Below, one piece after another: positions 17,745 to 26,380 of a DNA stretch of 59,200 nt. The notes beneath the pieces are model-generated. The model did not search any database, had not been told where the DNA came from, and saw only the letters and a list, made by a program, of their open reading frames with translations. Each line of letters opens with the position of its first letter. Positions within the stretch are counted from its first letter, which is position 1. The position numbers and the translations under genes were made by a program. Source of the DNA: Nostoc punctiforme NIES-2108 (GTDB lineage Bacteria > Cyanobacteriota > Cyanobacteriia > Cyanobacteriales > Nostocaceae); contig LXQE01000136.1 of assembly GCA_003326195.1 (NCBI GenBank), positions 113,953-173,152 on the forward strand, written 5' to 3'.

Positions 17745-19130
17745 TTAGGAACTGGCTATGTAATTCTTTTCCCCCTGCTCCCCTGCTCCTCTGCCCCCCT
17801 GCCCCCCTGCCCCTCGCCCTGCCGCCAGCAGTCGGCGCGTTTCCGCAGCAGCAGCTTGCATTGCTCGTTCAGGATTCATTCGGCCGGATAAGGCGGCGCT
17901 GAGATAACGCTGCAAAATATCTGATGTTTGAGCATATTGGGCGATCGGTGGACGTAAAACTGCATTGTCCACGACCTGCAATAACTGCGGATAGTGGGGG
18001 TATTTAGCAACAATCTCTGGGGCTGTAAACAGTTCCCGACGACTTGGTACATAACCTGCACTGAAAATGAATCGGCGCTGTGCTTCCCGACTAGTAAAAT
18101 ACTTAATTGCTTTCCAAGCTTCTTCAGGATGTTGAGAAGATTTCGCAATCCCTAAACCCCACCCCCCAAGACAAGCCGCTCCCGTCTTACCAGGGGCATG
18201 AACCATTGGTTTAATCGCTATTTTGCCTCGGATTGGCGAATTTTCTGCTTGGGCTAAAGGCCACGCGTATGGCCAACTGCGTAAAAACGCTACTTGACCA
18301 CTTTGAAACAAGCGCCGGGTGTCTTCTTCTTGATAGGTTGTGACTCCAGGAGGAGAAACGCCTTCGCTGATAGTACTACGCAGAAACTCAATAGCTCGTA
18401 ATGTTTCTGGTCGATCTAGTCCAACTTCGAGGGTGTCGGGTTTAACCCAGAAGCCACCAAAACCATCAAGGATTTCCGCAAACATCGCCACAAGTCCTTC
18501 ATATTGGCGACCCTGCCAAACATAGCCCCATTTCACCTGGTTTTTCTTCTGCAAGACTTGGGAAATTCGGATCAAATCATCAAAGGTTTCTGGCGGTTGC
18601 AATCCTGCTTGTTTAATTAAATCTTCCCGGTAATAGAGCATCCCTACGTCGGAACGCACTGGAATGCGGTACAGCTGGTTTTGATAACGTCCCCCTTCTA
18701 CATCCTGGGATGAAAATGCTGCTAACTCCTCTTTAGAAATGCGATCGCCTAAAGGTAGCAACCATCCAGCAGCAGCAAACTTGGATGTCCAGATGACATC
18801 CATATTGATCAGGTCATAAGGGGATTCACCCAAGATAAAAGATGAGGTGTACAGGTCTTCGAGCAAATTTGTGGCATTCGGCCCTTCAACTAGGTTAATG
18901 CGAATACCTGGGTTCTCAGCCTCGAAGTCTCTAATTAAACCCTGCCTCCAAGGTTCGGCATCAGGGGCAGTCATTAATAGATTGAGGGTAACTGGTTGCT
19001 GCGAGAGCGCTACCCAACTGAACAATATGATGCTCAAGAGGGTTGCCAAGAAAACCCCTATATGTAGATAACTTTGTTTTTGAATGAATTTTTGCAAATT
19101 GTTTATTGGCTTTCGGTACAACATTATCAA
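17745..19130 (-). CDS. Sugar ABC transporter substrate-binding protein, with repeat-derived C-terminal tail
   Basis: A 461-residue extracellular solute-binding protein of family 1. An N-terminal hydrophobic segment near residues 22-42 (YLHIGVFLATLLSIILFSWVAL) acts as signal or anchor. The mature part shows the family pattern: LNLLMTAPDAEPWRQGLIRDFEAENPGIRINLVEGP, DLINMDVIWTSKFAAAGWLLPL, YRIPVRSDVGMLYYRED and GGWGLGIAKSSQHPEEAWKAIKYFTS. It delivers sugar to the permeases in the same operon. The last 25 or so residues (GRGAGGQGGRGAGEQGEKNYIASS) are low-complexity Gly/Arg/Gln and derive from an intergenic-type GCCCCCCT repeat, so the original stop has been lost. Confidence 0.9.
   Translation of the reverse strand: MIMLYRKPINNLQKFIQKQSYLHIGVFLATLLSIILFSWVALSQQPVTLNLLMTAPDAEPWRQGLIRDFEAENPGIRINLVEGPNATNLLEDLYTSSFILGESPYDLINMDVIWTSKFAAAGWLLPLGDRISKEELAAFSSQDVEGGRYQNQLYRIPVRSDVGMLYYREDLIKQAGLQPPETFDDLIRISQVLQKKNQVKWGYVWQGRQYEGLVAMFAEILDGFGGFWVKPDTLEVGLDRPETLRAIEFLRSTISEGVSPPGVTTYQEEDTRRLFQSGQVAFLRSWPYAWPLAQAENSPIRGKIAIKPMVHAPGKTGAACLGGWGLGIAKSSQHPEEAWKAIKYFTSREAQRRFIFSAGYVPSRRELFTAPEIVAKYPHYPQLLQVVDNAVLRPPIAQYAQTSDILQRYLSAALSGRMNPERAMQAAAAETRRLLAAGRGAGGQGGRGAGEQGEKNYIASS
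17770..17820. repeat. Low-complexity CCCCCTGCCCC repeat encoding a protein tail
   Basis: Tandem words such as CTGCTCCCCTGCTCC and GCCCCCCTGCCCCCC run through the 3' end of the solute-binding protein gene. The same word type appears, on the other strand, at 21880-21920 and 26056-26092 between genes. Confidence 0.7.
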
Positions 19131-19919
19131 TGTAGCGATCGCTAGTGGTAATTATTAGGAAATAAAAACATAAAATATCGGAAAAAAGATTATTTTGTAT
19201 TATTTTTTTATCAAAACATTTGAACAATGTTTAGTTATACAGTTAAATACTGCTGCTATAGATGTAAATTAATTTCTTTTGAATCGATACAAGTGTAGAT
19301 TGTTTGTAGATGTTCTTGGCTAAATTTTTTATTATGTCTGCGTTCTTAATTTTGATAGCCTATAGTGATTTTTGCACAGATATTAAGCCCAGGCGATCGC
19401 AATATCTTAATTTTGAGCAAAGCCACGCCGAATAGCCTAACTGATGAATTGAAATGGACAGAAATTACAATATGAATAGGTAGAAAATTTTAGCAAAAGT
19501 TTAGAATTCTTGTCACCAAAAAACTCCTAACAAACTACATCACTAATAACACGAGATCGCTGCCCTAAAAATTCAGACTTGTAGGAAGATTGGGATCTGG
19601 TTTCTTTTTTGCAACCGGGGTATCCACTTACTGAATACACAACTGATAAGTAAAAAAGCTACTCCCGCGCAAGAAGGATGAGCAGCAGTGGCTCTCAGAA
19701 GCTTGTGTGTATGGAGTTTTACACCCAGGCTTTCTTTCTTAGAGAAACCATTAAGTTTGACGCTTTGTCTTTTGACAGCGATCGCAACTTCACTTACAGT
19801 TCCGCACTAGAGGAGTGTTGAGTACTGAGTAAAGAAGAAAAGAAAAAATTTCTTATTACTTCTTCAAAATCTTTATTCGGACACTCAGGACTCATAACTC
19901 AGAACTCGGAACTTTTTTT
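19131..19919. other. Long intergenic region between divergent genes
   Basis: This 789-bp stretch holds the promoters of the sugar transporter operon (leftward) and of the TauE/SafE-like gene (rightward), but I cannot assign -35/-10 boxes with confidence. A GGCGATCGC HIP1 site lies at about 19393. Near 19818-19912 ACTCAGAACTC/GAGTACTGAGT words form a short degenerate repeat just before the exporter gene. No gene or known riboswitch is seen. Confidence 0.5.
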
Positions 19920-21191
19920 ATGGTAGATTTGTTGCTGATCGCAATCCTGGGGTTCCTGGGGAGTTTTGGACACTGCTTTGGGATGTGTGGCCCTCTAACA
20001 GTGGCATTTTCTCTGTCTCATCAGCCGAAAATTCCACAAACAGTCTCCTTGGGACGGATATCAACCTTAGAAAAGCCCGATACTTGGCAACAGCAATTAA
20101 AATTTCATGTCCTGCTAAACCTGGGGCGGATGTTGAGCTATGCTCTAGTCGGTGCTGGCATTGGGGCGCTAGGTTCGGTATTACTGCAAGGTGGACAGCT
20201 AGCGGGTGTTGGCAGCGACTTCCGGCGCTGGATGGCAATTCTGACTGGTGTGATGTTGATTTGGTTTGGCTTAGGACAAGTAAAACCCGATTTACTACCG
20301 CGCATTCCCGTGTTACATCCGCTATTGCAAGGTAGTTTACATGATCGCCTCAGCAGAGGAATGGTTAAACTTTCCTTAAAAACCAAATGGTGGACGCCAA
20401 TGCTTTTGGGGATGACTTGGGGTTTAATGCCCTGTGGTTTCCTGTATGCTGCCCAAATTAAAGCCGCTGAAACTGGCAATTTATGGATGAGTACAGCTAC
20501 TATGCTGGCTTTTGGCTTGGGAACCTTGCCCACGATGTTAGGTGTAGGGGTTTCCACATCATTGGTAAGTAAAGACAGGCGCAGTCAGTTGTTTCGATTA
20601 GGTGGTTGGGTAACACTCACCATTGGCGTCATCACCTTGCTGCGGACTGGCGACACAATGGTAGATTACACCGGACACGCCGCCTTAATCTGCTTAATTT
20701 TGGCGTTAATTGCGCGTCCGATTAGTGGCTTGTGGGCTTCGCCATTGCGTTATCGTCGCGGCTTGGGTGTGGGAGCTTTTGTGCTTTCTGTGGTTCACAC
20801 CTTCCACATGATAGAACACTCATTGCAATGGAATTTTGCCGCCTTTTCGTTTCTGCCCCCAGAATTTCAGTGGGGGATGGCTGCGGGTGCTGTAGCATTG
20901 GTATTAATGTCCCCCGCCGCTTTTACAAGTTGGGAATCGTTGCAAAAATCTTTGGGCAAGCGTTGGCGACAGATTCATCTATTGGGTGTGCCAGCCTTGC
21001 TCTTGAGTGCCATTCATACTGTGTTGATTGGTTCCCATTATCTGGGTTCCTTGCAATCAACTTGGGGAAATAAATTAGCGGCAGTACTGATGGTAATGAT
21101 TACTCTCAGTGTCTTGCTAGTGCGATCGCGCTTTTTCTGGTCAAAGTTAGCCGTAGAAAAGTTTTATGTTCCCCCAACCAAATCGCGGTAA
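19920..21191 (+). CDS. TauE/SafE-like (UreH/CcdA-type) membrane transporter
   Basis: A 423-residue integral membrane protein. It starts MVDLLLIAILGFLGSFGHCFGMCGPLTVAF; the GHCFGMCGP motif is typical of the sulfite exporter TauE/SafE-related 'UreH' group, some of which handle metals such as nickel or copper or export sulfur compounds. A second half-motif TWGLMPCGFLYAAQIKA near residue 165 repeats the pattern, as in two-repeat transporters. An extra C-terminal block of about four spans (HAALICLILALIARPISG, VGAFVLSVVHTFHMIEHSLQW, HLLGVPALLLSAIHTVLIGSHYLG) contains several His residues and resembles a ferric-reductase-like or haem-binding bundle. It overlaps the next gene by 26 bp, so the two are probably co-translated partners. 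Confidence 0.82.
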   Translation: MVDLLLIAILGFLGSFGHCFGMCGPLTVAFSLSHQPKIPQTVSLGRISTLEKPDTWQQQLKFHVLLNLGRMLSYALVGAGIGALGSVLLQGGQLAGVGSDFRRWMAILTGVMLIWFGLGQVKPDLLPRIPVLHPLLQGSLHDRLSRGMVKLSLKTKWWTPMLLGMTWGLMPCGFLYAAQIKAAETGNLWMSTATMLAFGLGTLPTMLGVGVSTSLVSKDRRSQLFRLGGWVTLTIGVITLLRTGDTMVDYTGHAALICLILALIARPISGLWASPLRYRRGLGVGAFVLSVVHTFHMIEHSLQWNFAAFSFLPPEFQWGMAAGAVALVLMSPAAFTSWESLQKSLGKRWRQIHLLGVPALLLSAIHTVLIGSHYLGSLQSTWGNKLAAVLMVMITLSVLLVRSRFFWSKLAVEKFYVPPTKSR

Positions 21192-21867
21192 ATCATCCTT
21201 ATTTTCTGGCTCCATTTTAACGAGTCAAAAACAGAGGCGTTACCCTCAAAAAGGTATTTTCTGGAAAAATCAAGGAACAATAAAGTATTTATTATTCCTG
21301 AGTTGCTTAGTTATCTCAATAACTAATCTTTACCCTGCTTTTGCTCATAAGGTGGAAGTAGCCTCAGATGTTGGCGGCACTCTCCACATTGAACCAAATG
21401 ATAATCCCCGTGCTGGAGAACCAAGCCAAGCCTGGTTTGCACTTACCCGCAGAGGTGGAAAGGTGATTCCCCTGTCACAGTGTAATTGTCAGTTGGCTGT
21501 TTATGCCGAACCTTATGCAGCCGGAGAGCCACCACTGTTAGAACCACAGTTACAACCTGTGGCAGCCGAACGTTATAAAGGCATTCCAGGTGCAGAAGTT
21601 GTCTTTCCCAAACCAGGGCTTTATGAGTTGCAACTAAATGGAAAACCTGTCTCTGGGGCAAGATTCAAACCCTTTGAATTCAAGTTTGAAGTGACTGTGG
21701 CAGGAGGCGGGTCCACACAAAGTACACGAAACCTGCGAGATGTCAATGGTGATTTAGTAGAGGGTCAATCTCAACAATTACCAACTTGGGCGATCGCACT
21801 GCCAATTCTCGGATTTATCGGCATCTTAGTTGTCGTCATGCAAAGTATGAGGAGGGGTGGGGAGTAG
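21166..21867 (+). CDS. Exported, C-terminally anchored partner protein
   Basis: A 233-residue protein whose frame starts 26 bp inside the exporter gene. A long 40-residue leader precedes a signal-type segment (TIKYLLFLSCLVISITNLYPAFAH, about residues 38-61). The exported domain (HKVEVASDVGGTLHIEPNDNPRAGEPSQAWFALTRRGGKVIPL, then ELQLNGKPVSGARFKPFEFKFEVTV) looks like a small beta sandwich resembling copper-handling or CopC/YtkA-like domains. It ends with a membrane span (TWAIALPILGFIGILVVVMQSM). A later Met is absent, so the overlapping start is required unless an alternative codon is used. Its function is probably tied to the overlapping transporter; copper is a guess. Confidence 0.7.
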   Translation: MFPQPNRGKSSLFSGSILTSQKQRRYPQKGIFWKNQGTIKYLLFLSCLVISITNLYPAFAHKVEVASDVGGTLHIEPNDNPRAGEPSQAWFALTRRGGKVIPLSQCNCQLAVYAEPYAAGEPPLLEPQLQPVAAERYKGIPGAEVVFPKPGLYELQLNGKPVSGARFKPFEFKFEVTVAGGGSTQSTRNLRDVNGDLVEGQSQQLPTWAIALPILGFIGILVVVMQSMRRGGE

Positions 21868-22028
21868 GGAGGAAGCAGAGGGGCAGGGGAGCAGGGGAGC
21901 AGGGGAGACAAGGAAGACAAGGGGGAATTATTGAACAAGTCTCTCCCTTGTCTCCCCCCTCTTCCTCGTCTACCTTGTCTCTTCTCCATGCCCCATGCCC
22001 AATTCCCCATACCCAATGCCCCATACCC
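21868..22028. repeat. Low-complexity purine/pyrimidine repeat between convergent genes
   Basis: The stretch has GGGAGCAGGGGAGCAGGGGAG and AGACAAGGAAGACAAGG words, an inverted CCTTGTCTCCCCCC counterpart near 21946-21960, then ATGCCCCATGCCCAATTCCCC-type heptamers up to the galE stop. AAGGGGG..CCCCCCTT arms can form a hairpin that may end both convergent transcripts. Confidence 0.6.
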
Positions 22029-23027
22029 TTACTTATGTCTTTTCTGATGCCACTGCCACGCGTGAGCGACAATATCTTGGATAGATGGATACTGAGGTTG
22101 CCAGCCTAAGACTGTTCTGGCTTTATCGCTGGTGCCAATGAGAATTGGGGGATCGCCAGGACGGCGATCGTGTTCTTCTACTGGTATCGAAATCCCTGTC
22201 ACTTGTTCGACTGCTGCAATGACTTCTCTAACAGAGAAGCCGCTGGCATTGCTCAAATTAAAAACTTCGCTATCGCCACCTTTTAATAAATATTCCAATC
22301 CCAAAATATGGGCATCTGCTAAATCGTTAACGTGAATATAATCGCGAATACACGTACCATCGGGTGTGGGGTAATCAGTGCCGAAAATTGAGATGGATTT
22401 TCGTTTCCCTAAAGCTGTCATTAGCACCAAAGGAATTAAATGGGTTTCTGGGTTGTGATCCTCGCCCAGTAAGCCATCGGGATTAGCACCAGCAGCATTG
22501 AAATAGCGAAAACGCACTGATTGCAAACCGTAAGCGACATCAAAATCAGAGAGAATCCTTTCTACCATCAGCTTTGTAGCGCCATAGGGATTAATCGGAT
22601 TTTGGGGATGGGTTTCTGGAATAGGCACGAATTGCGGTACCCCGTAGGTGGCGCAGGTAGAAGAAAAGACAAATTTCTTTACAGATGCTGTCAGCATCGC
22701 TTCTAACAGGGTCAAAGTACCAAGGACGTTGTTGCGGTAATATTTGGCCGGATCAGTCACCGATTCTCCTACGTAGGCATAAGCAGAAAAATGCATCACC
22801 GCGGAAATATCGTGGGTTTTAAATACATGATCGAGCAAAGCGCGATCGCCTGTGTCCCCAATTATCAGTTCTACCTGTAAAACCTTTTCTACTAGATCGC
22901 GATGTCCATAGACCAGATTATCAAGTATGACAACGTTATAACCCGCTTTCTTCAAAGCAAGCACTGTATGGGAACCAATATATCCAGCTCCTCCCGTTAC
23001 GAGAATAGTAGGCTTTCCAGGCGACAT
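22029..23027 (-). CDS. galE: UDP-glucose 4-epimerase
   Basis: A 332-residue short-chain dehydrogenase/reductase, the usual GalE length. It shows the NAD-binding motif GGAGYIGSH at residues 12-20, the serine of FSSTCATYG, and the catalytic YGATK (Tyr-x-x-x-Lys), followed by the family's VRFRYFNAAGA and CIRDYIHVNDLADAH. It interconverts UDP-glucose and UDP-galactose for exopolysaccharide, glycolipid and envelope sugars in the cytoplasm. It is convergent with the exporter pair and is likely a single-gene unit. Confidence 0.95.
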   Translation of the reverse strand: MSPGKPTILVTGGAGYIGSHTVLALKKAGYNVVILDNLVYGHRDLVEKVLQVELIIGDTGDRALLDHVFKTHDISAVMHFSAYAYVGESVTDPAKYYRNNVLGTLTLLEAMLTASVKKFVFSSTCATYGVPQFVPIPETHPQNPINPYGATKLMVERILSDFDVAYGLQSVRFRYFNAAGANPDGLLGEDHNPETHLIPLVLMTALGKRKSISIFGTDYPTPDGTCIRDYIHVNDLADAHILGLEYLLKGGDSEVFNLSNASGFSVREVIAAVEQVTGISIPVEEHDRRPGDPPILIGTSDKARTVLGWQPQYPSIQDIVAHAWQWHQKRHK

Positions 23028-23237
23028 AGTTTTTCCTTTTGAGTCGATTACTTAATTAATTTAGTTTACCGGTACTATATTACTCTTCTGGAAAATTATA
23101 AATAATAGACGCAGTGTCAAAAAATTGCACTAAAATCACTACGACGGTAGTCTTTGGGTGTGAGGTTTGAGAAATTTTAAGTCAAACAGTACGATTACAA
23201 TTTGACAATAAAATAAATCCATTTCCCGAAACCTCTA
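23028..23237. other. Upstream region of galE and of the structured leader
   Basis: AT-rich, with a TTTGACAATAAAAT segment near 23202 that could contain a promoter for the rightward structured RNA, but no convincing paired boxes. No coding frame is supported. Confidence 0.35.
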
Positions 23238-23380
23238 GGTTGAGCCTTACGGGTGACGCTTCTAACGTCGCTATCAGTAAGAATTCGCCAGTTGTTTTAT
23301 GCAGGGAAACCATGCATGGCAGTCTTTTCTGGGGGCAACCCCGATCAAAACGGACTGCCTTACCACCACACTGGCTCACT
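23238..23380 (+). ncRNA. Candidate structured RNA or 5' leader element
   Basis: Several stems can be read directly: GTGACG (23253-23258) with CGTCGC (23266-23271) capped by CTTAC/GTAAG (23246-23250 with 23277-23281); ATGCA/TGCAT (23299-23303 with 23313-23317); and GGCAGTC/GACTGCC (23318-23324 with 23353-23359) enclosing TTTT/AAAA and GGGG/CCCC with a GCAA tetraloop (23335-23338). An outer TGAGCC/GGCTCA pair (23241-23246 with 23373-23378) competes with GCCAGT/ACTGGC (23287-23292 with 23370-23375). It ends about 26 bp before the next ATG. I know no matching RNA family. It could be a riboswitch-like leader, an independent small RNA or a mobile palindrome. Confidence 0.45.
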
Positions 23381-23406
23381 GCACCAGCAAATTTGAGAGT
23401 TAGTCT

Positions 23407-24057
23407 ATGTTTCTATTATTAAGCCGGGTACTGCTGTGGCTGCTGATTGGCACTATCGTATATTCTCTGTTCCAGCGATTTTATCCTTCTGGAACTTTTG
23501 TCGGGCGATTAATCTTAGTCGTTATCTTGGTAATCGTAGCCCTATCATTTCTTAACCCCAATGAACCTGCTGTGGCGTCGTTGTGGAGGATGCTATCTTT
23601 TCCACTCAAGCCTCTAGGAGCCTCTGTTTTACTGATGATTCTTGCCGCTCAGAAAATCAAAGGAGGTGGAATAGAGAAACCAGGAGGATACTTGATCGGT
23701 TGGGCACTGACGATTTTGCTGTTGGCAAGTACACCAGCAGTCGCCTATTTCCTTTATAGAGCACCTCTAGCAATGACGGGTGAAACATCTGTCGCTAGTG
23801 CTACACCAACATCCGGGACACTGGTGGCATTAGGGCAACCCACCACAGCGAACATTTCAGATGTAACGGGCGATCGCATTCTTTCTTATAATTTGAGAGT
23901 GCCTCCGTACCTGTTACAAGGAAATCCTCAAGATATTCGCACACGCGGTTTACGACTTGAAGACTTTGTACCAGATGCACAAACGTTGCAATTGACGACA
24001 AGAACTTGGGAAAGTTATCTCGTTGAAGTTTACAGGTTCTTGCGTGTTCAGCGGTAA
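23407..24057 (+). CDS. Membrane protein, probably an internally deleted YdcF-family protein
   Basis: A 216-residue protein with three hydrophobic segments near residues 5-20, 35-48 and 68-110 (LLWLLIGTIVYSLF; LILVVILVIVALSFL; LLMILAAQ and YLIGWALTILLLASTPAVAYFL). This N terminus is like the membrane part of cyanobacterial YdcF/DUF218 proteins. After it comes GTLVALGQPTT...TGDRILS, recalling the start of the YdcF domain, but then the sequence jumps to LRLEDFVPDAQTLQLTTRTWESYLVEVYRFLR, which looks like the C-terminal end. Around 150 residues of the core seem missing. Either it is a decayed or trimmed copy, or a separate small family. It starts 26 bp after a structured RNA candidate. Confidence 0.55.
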   Translation: MFLLLSRVLLWLLIGTIVYSLFQRFYPSGTFVGRLILVVILVIVALSFLNPNEPAVASLWRMLSFPLKPLGASVLLMILAAQKIKGGGIEKPGGYLIGWALTILLLASTPAVAYFLYRAPLAMTGETSVASATPTSGTLVALGQPTTANISDVTGDRILSYNLRVPPYLLQGNPQDIRTRGLRLEDFVPDAQTLQLTTRTWESYLVEVYRFLRVQR

Positions 24058-24079
24058 TCAGGCAAGAGAACAATACTTG

Positions 24080-24134
24080 GTTCGTAGTGAGCGCTTGAGC
24101 GATCAATCCCAGGGCTAAAGTCCTGACTACGAAC
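24080..24134. repeat. Palindromic repeat bounded by GTTCGTAGT / ACTACGAAC
   Basis: The 9-bp ends at 24080-24088 and 24126-24134 are perfect inverted repeats around a GGGCTAAAGTCCT core. A related core, AGGGCTGAAGTCCTTACTAC, lies at 36126-36145. It is of the small dispersed palindrome type; it could also act as transcription stop for the gene ending at 24057. Confidence 0.7.
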
Positions 24135-24303
24135 TTATTTCTTCATTAAAGTTTCTGTGATGGACTACTAGTACCGAACGGCAATAACTATCCAGTTAAA
24201 AGAGGTAACAAAAGCTGAATTTATAACCAGCGATATTCCCTCTGCATAGCTGCCTTCTGGGACTAGCAGTTAATCTAGATGATAAAGTTGCACAATTGCT
24301 TTA

Positions 24304-26055
24304 ATGGCAAAATATCGACGAATCGCTAAACTCAGTGCTTATCTACGACCCCATTGGCGGGAAGCCTCCTTGGGCATTCTCGCTTTGTTGTCTGTCAATG
24401 CACTGGGTGTTTATATCCCTTGGTTGATTCGTGCTGGTGTTGACAAACTCTCAACAACCTTCATCTGGAACCAAATACTACATTACGTAGTAGTCATTGT
24501 CTTGCTCAGTTCGGCGATGTGGCTAATGCGGATGGCATCACGCATTTGGCTATTTGGGGTGGGACGGCAAGTGGAATTTGACCTGAAACAACGGATTTTT
24601 GAACACTTACTCAAGCTGGAGCCTGCTTATTTTGCCAGTAATACTGCTGGCGATTTGATTAGTCGGGCTACTAGTGATGTGGACAATATCAAGCGGTTAT
24701 TGGGTTTTGCGGTCTTGAGTTTGGCAAATACGGTGTTTGCTTACGCCCTGACACTGCCAGTAATGCTGGCGATTAGTGTGGATCTCACCCTAGCCGCCCT
24801 AGCAGTGTACCCTTTTATGCTCTTGTTGGTGAGTCTGTTTAGCGATCGCTTACGCAAACAACAAGCAAAAGTCCAGGAGCAACTCTCTGACATCAGCGAA
24901 CTCATCCAGGAAGATATTAGTGGCATTGCCTTAATTAAAATCTATGCTCAAGAAGCAAACGAGCGTCGAGCTTTTGCCAAGAAAAATCAGCAGCTATTGA
25001 CTGCTAACCTAGAATTGGCAAAAATCCGCAATACACTGTTTCCGCTAATTGGTGGGCTAGCTAATATCAGTTCACTGGTAATCATCTGGCTAGGGTCGGC
25101 ACGAATGTCTGCTGGGACACTTCAGGTTGGCGATTTTTTAGCATTGTTAATTTATGTAGAGCGCCTGGTTTTTCCCACTGCTCTTTTAGGATTCACAATT
25201 ACTGCCTACCAACGCGGTGAAGTTAGTATCGATAGGCTTGAATCTATTCTTTCTGTCACACCAAAAATTAAAGATGCAGCTGATGCCATACATCTGCCAA
25301 TGGCTGAACTCAAAGGCGAAGTGACAGCTAAAAATCTTACCTACAGTTACCCGGGTTCCACTACTCCAGCTTTAGCAAATGTTAACTTTACCATTGCTCC
25401 TGGAGAAACTGTAGCGATTGTTGGGGCAATTGGTTCGGGAAAATCTACTTTGGCCAATGCTTTACCGCGCTTGTTGGATATTGAATCAGGACAATTGTTT
25501 TTAGATGGGCTAGATATTACTAAGATCGCTTTGACAGATTTACGAGGTGCGATCGCCTACGTTCCTCAAGATAGCTTTCTATTTAGCACTACAATCAAAA
25601 ATAATATTCGCTACGGCGATCCAGTTAGCGAACAACACCAGGTAGAATCTGTCGCTAAACTTGCCCAAATTGAATCAGAAATTCACAATTTTCCCCAGCA
25701 ATATGAAACTATTGTTGGCGAACGCGGTATTAATCTTTCTGGCGGTCAACGGCAACGTACTGCTTTGGCTCGAGCAATGTTAGTCAATGCTCCAGTGTTA
25801 ATTTTGGATGACGCTCTCTCTAGTGTAGATAATCAAACAGCCACGCAAATCCTCAAAAATCTCTCCAGTGGTACTGAACGTAAGACAGTAATTTTTATTA
25901 CGCACCAATTATCAGCGGCGGCGGCGGCTGACCGAATTTTTGTAATGGAAAAGGGAAAAATTGTTCAGACCGGCAATCACTTAGAACTTTTACAACAACA
26001 GGGTTTATACAGAACTTTGTGGAGCCAACATCAAGTTGAGGAATTACTGCGGTGA
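24304..26055 (+). CDS. ABC half-transporter, ATP-binding/permease fusion (MsbA/MdlB-like)
   Basis: A 583-residue exporter of the type I ABC fold. The membrane part (residues of about 20-305) has six spans and the usual coupling segment FDLKQRIFEHLLKLEPAYFASNTAGDLISRATSDVDNI. The nucleotide-binding domain from about 335 has Walker A GAIGSGKST (about residue 375), Q-loop AYVPQDSFLF, signature LSGGQRQRTALARAM, Walker B VLILDDALSSVD (the Asp-Asp in place of Asp-Glu is unusual and would weaken hydrolysis) and switch His in FITHQLS. Homodimers or heterodimers of this type export lipids, peptides or drugs. No paired half-transporter is adjacent. Confidence 0.92.
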   Translation: MAKYRRIAKLSAYLRPHWREASLGILALLSVNALGVYIPWLIRAGVDKLSTTFIWNQILHYVVVIVLLSSAMWLMRMASRIWLFGVGRQVEFDLKQRIFEHLLKLEPAYFASNTAGDLISRATSDVDNIKRLLGFAVLSLANTVFAYALTLPVMLAISVDLTLAALAVYPFMLLLVSLFSDRLRKQQAKVQEQLSDISELIQEDISGIALIKIYAQEANERRAFAKKNQQLLTANLELAKIRNTLFPLIGGLANISSLVIIWLGSARMSAGTLQVGDFLALLIYVERLVFPTALLGFTITAYQRGEVSIDRLESILSVTPKIKDAADAIHLPMAELKGEVTAKNLTYSYPGSTTPALANVNFTIAPGETVAIVGAIGSGKSTLANALPRLLDIESGQLFLDGLDITKIALTDLRGAIAYVPQDSFLFSTTIKNNIRYGDPVSEQHQVESVAKLAQIESEIHNFPQQYETIVGERGINLSGGQRQRTALARAMLVNAPVLILDDALSSVDNQTATQILKNLSSGTERKTVIFITHQLSAAAAADRIFVMEKGKIVQTGNHLELLQQQGLYRTLWSQHQVEELLR

Positions 26056-26380
26056 AGGAGGCAGAAGGCAGGAGGCAGGGGGCAGAAGGAAAGAATTATG
26101 ATTGAGTTAGGGACTGGGGATTGGGAAGATTTGAATGGGGATTCAGACCCCAACCAATCCTTAAAAAAATTTCTTCCCCAGTACCCAGTAACCACTCCCA
26201 GAGCGCCCATTACTCACCTTCAAGCTTGGCTGAAATTGGGGAATTCTGGGTGTGCGACCCGTTGAAGAAAAATTCAGAAATTCCGACTTTACTAAAGGAT
26301 TGTGAAGAGGTCTAGCTAAATAATCATATTTATCATAGCTTTATAGTTATAGAACTATTGAATCGATTGCCTCATTACTC
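26056..26380. other. Repeat-rich spacer before acsF
   Basis: Immediately after the ABC gene lies GGAGGCAGAAGGCAGGAGGC and similar purine repeats (26056-26092), then GGGGATTGGG-type words with a possible GGGGATTC/GACCCC hairpin near 26140-26160. The acsF promoter must lie in the AT-rich last 100 bp, but no boxes are clear. Confidence 0.5.

Noticed and set aside
21771..22109. Several overlapping open frames on both strands
   Set aside because: They are low-complexity G/C-rich repeat DNA between two convergent genes.
23182..23379. Minus-strand 65-aa open frame opposite the structured RNA candidate
   Set aside because: It lies antisense to strong stem-loops, has no ribosome binding site and no recognisable domain; more likely a shadow of the RNA structure.
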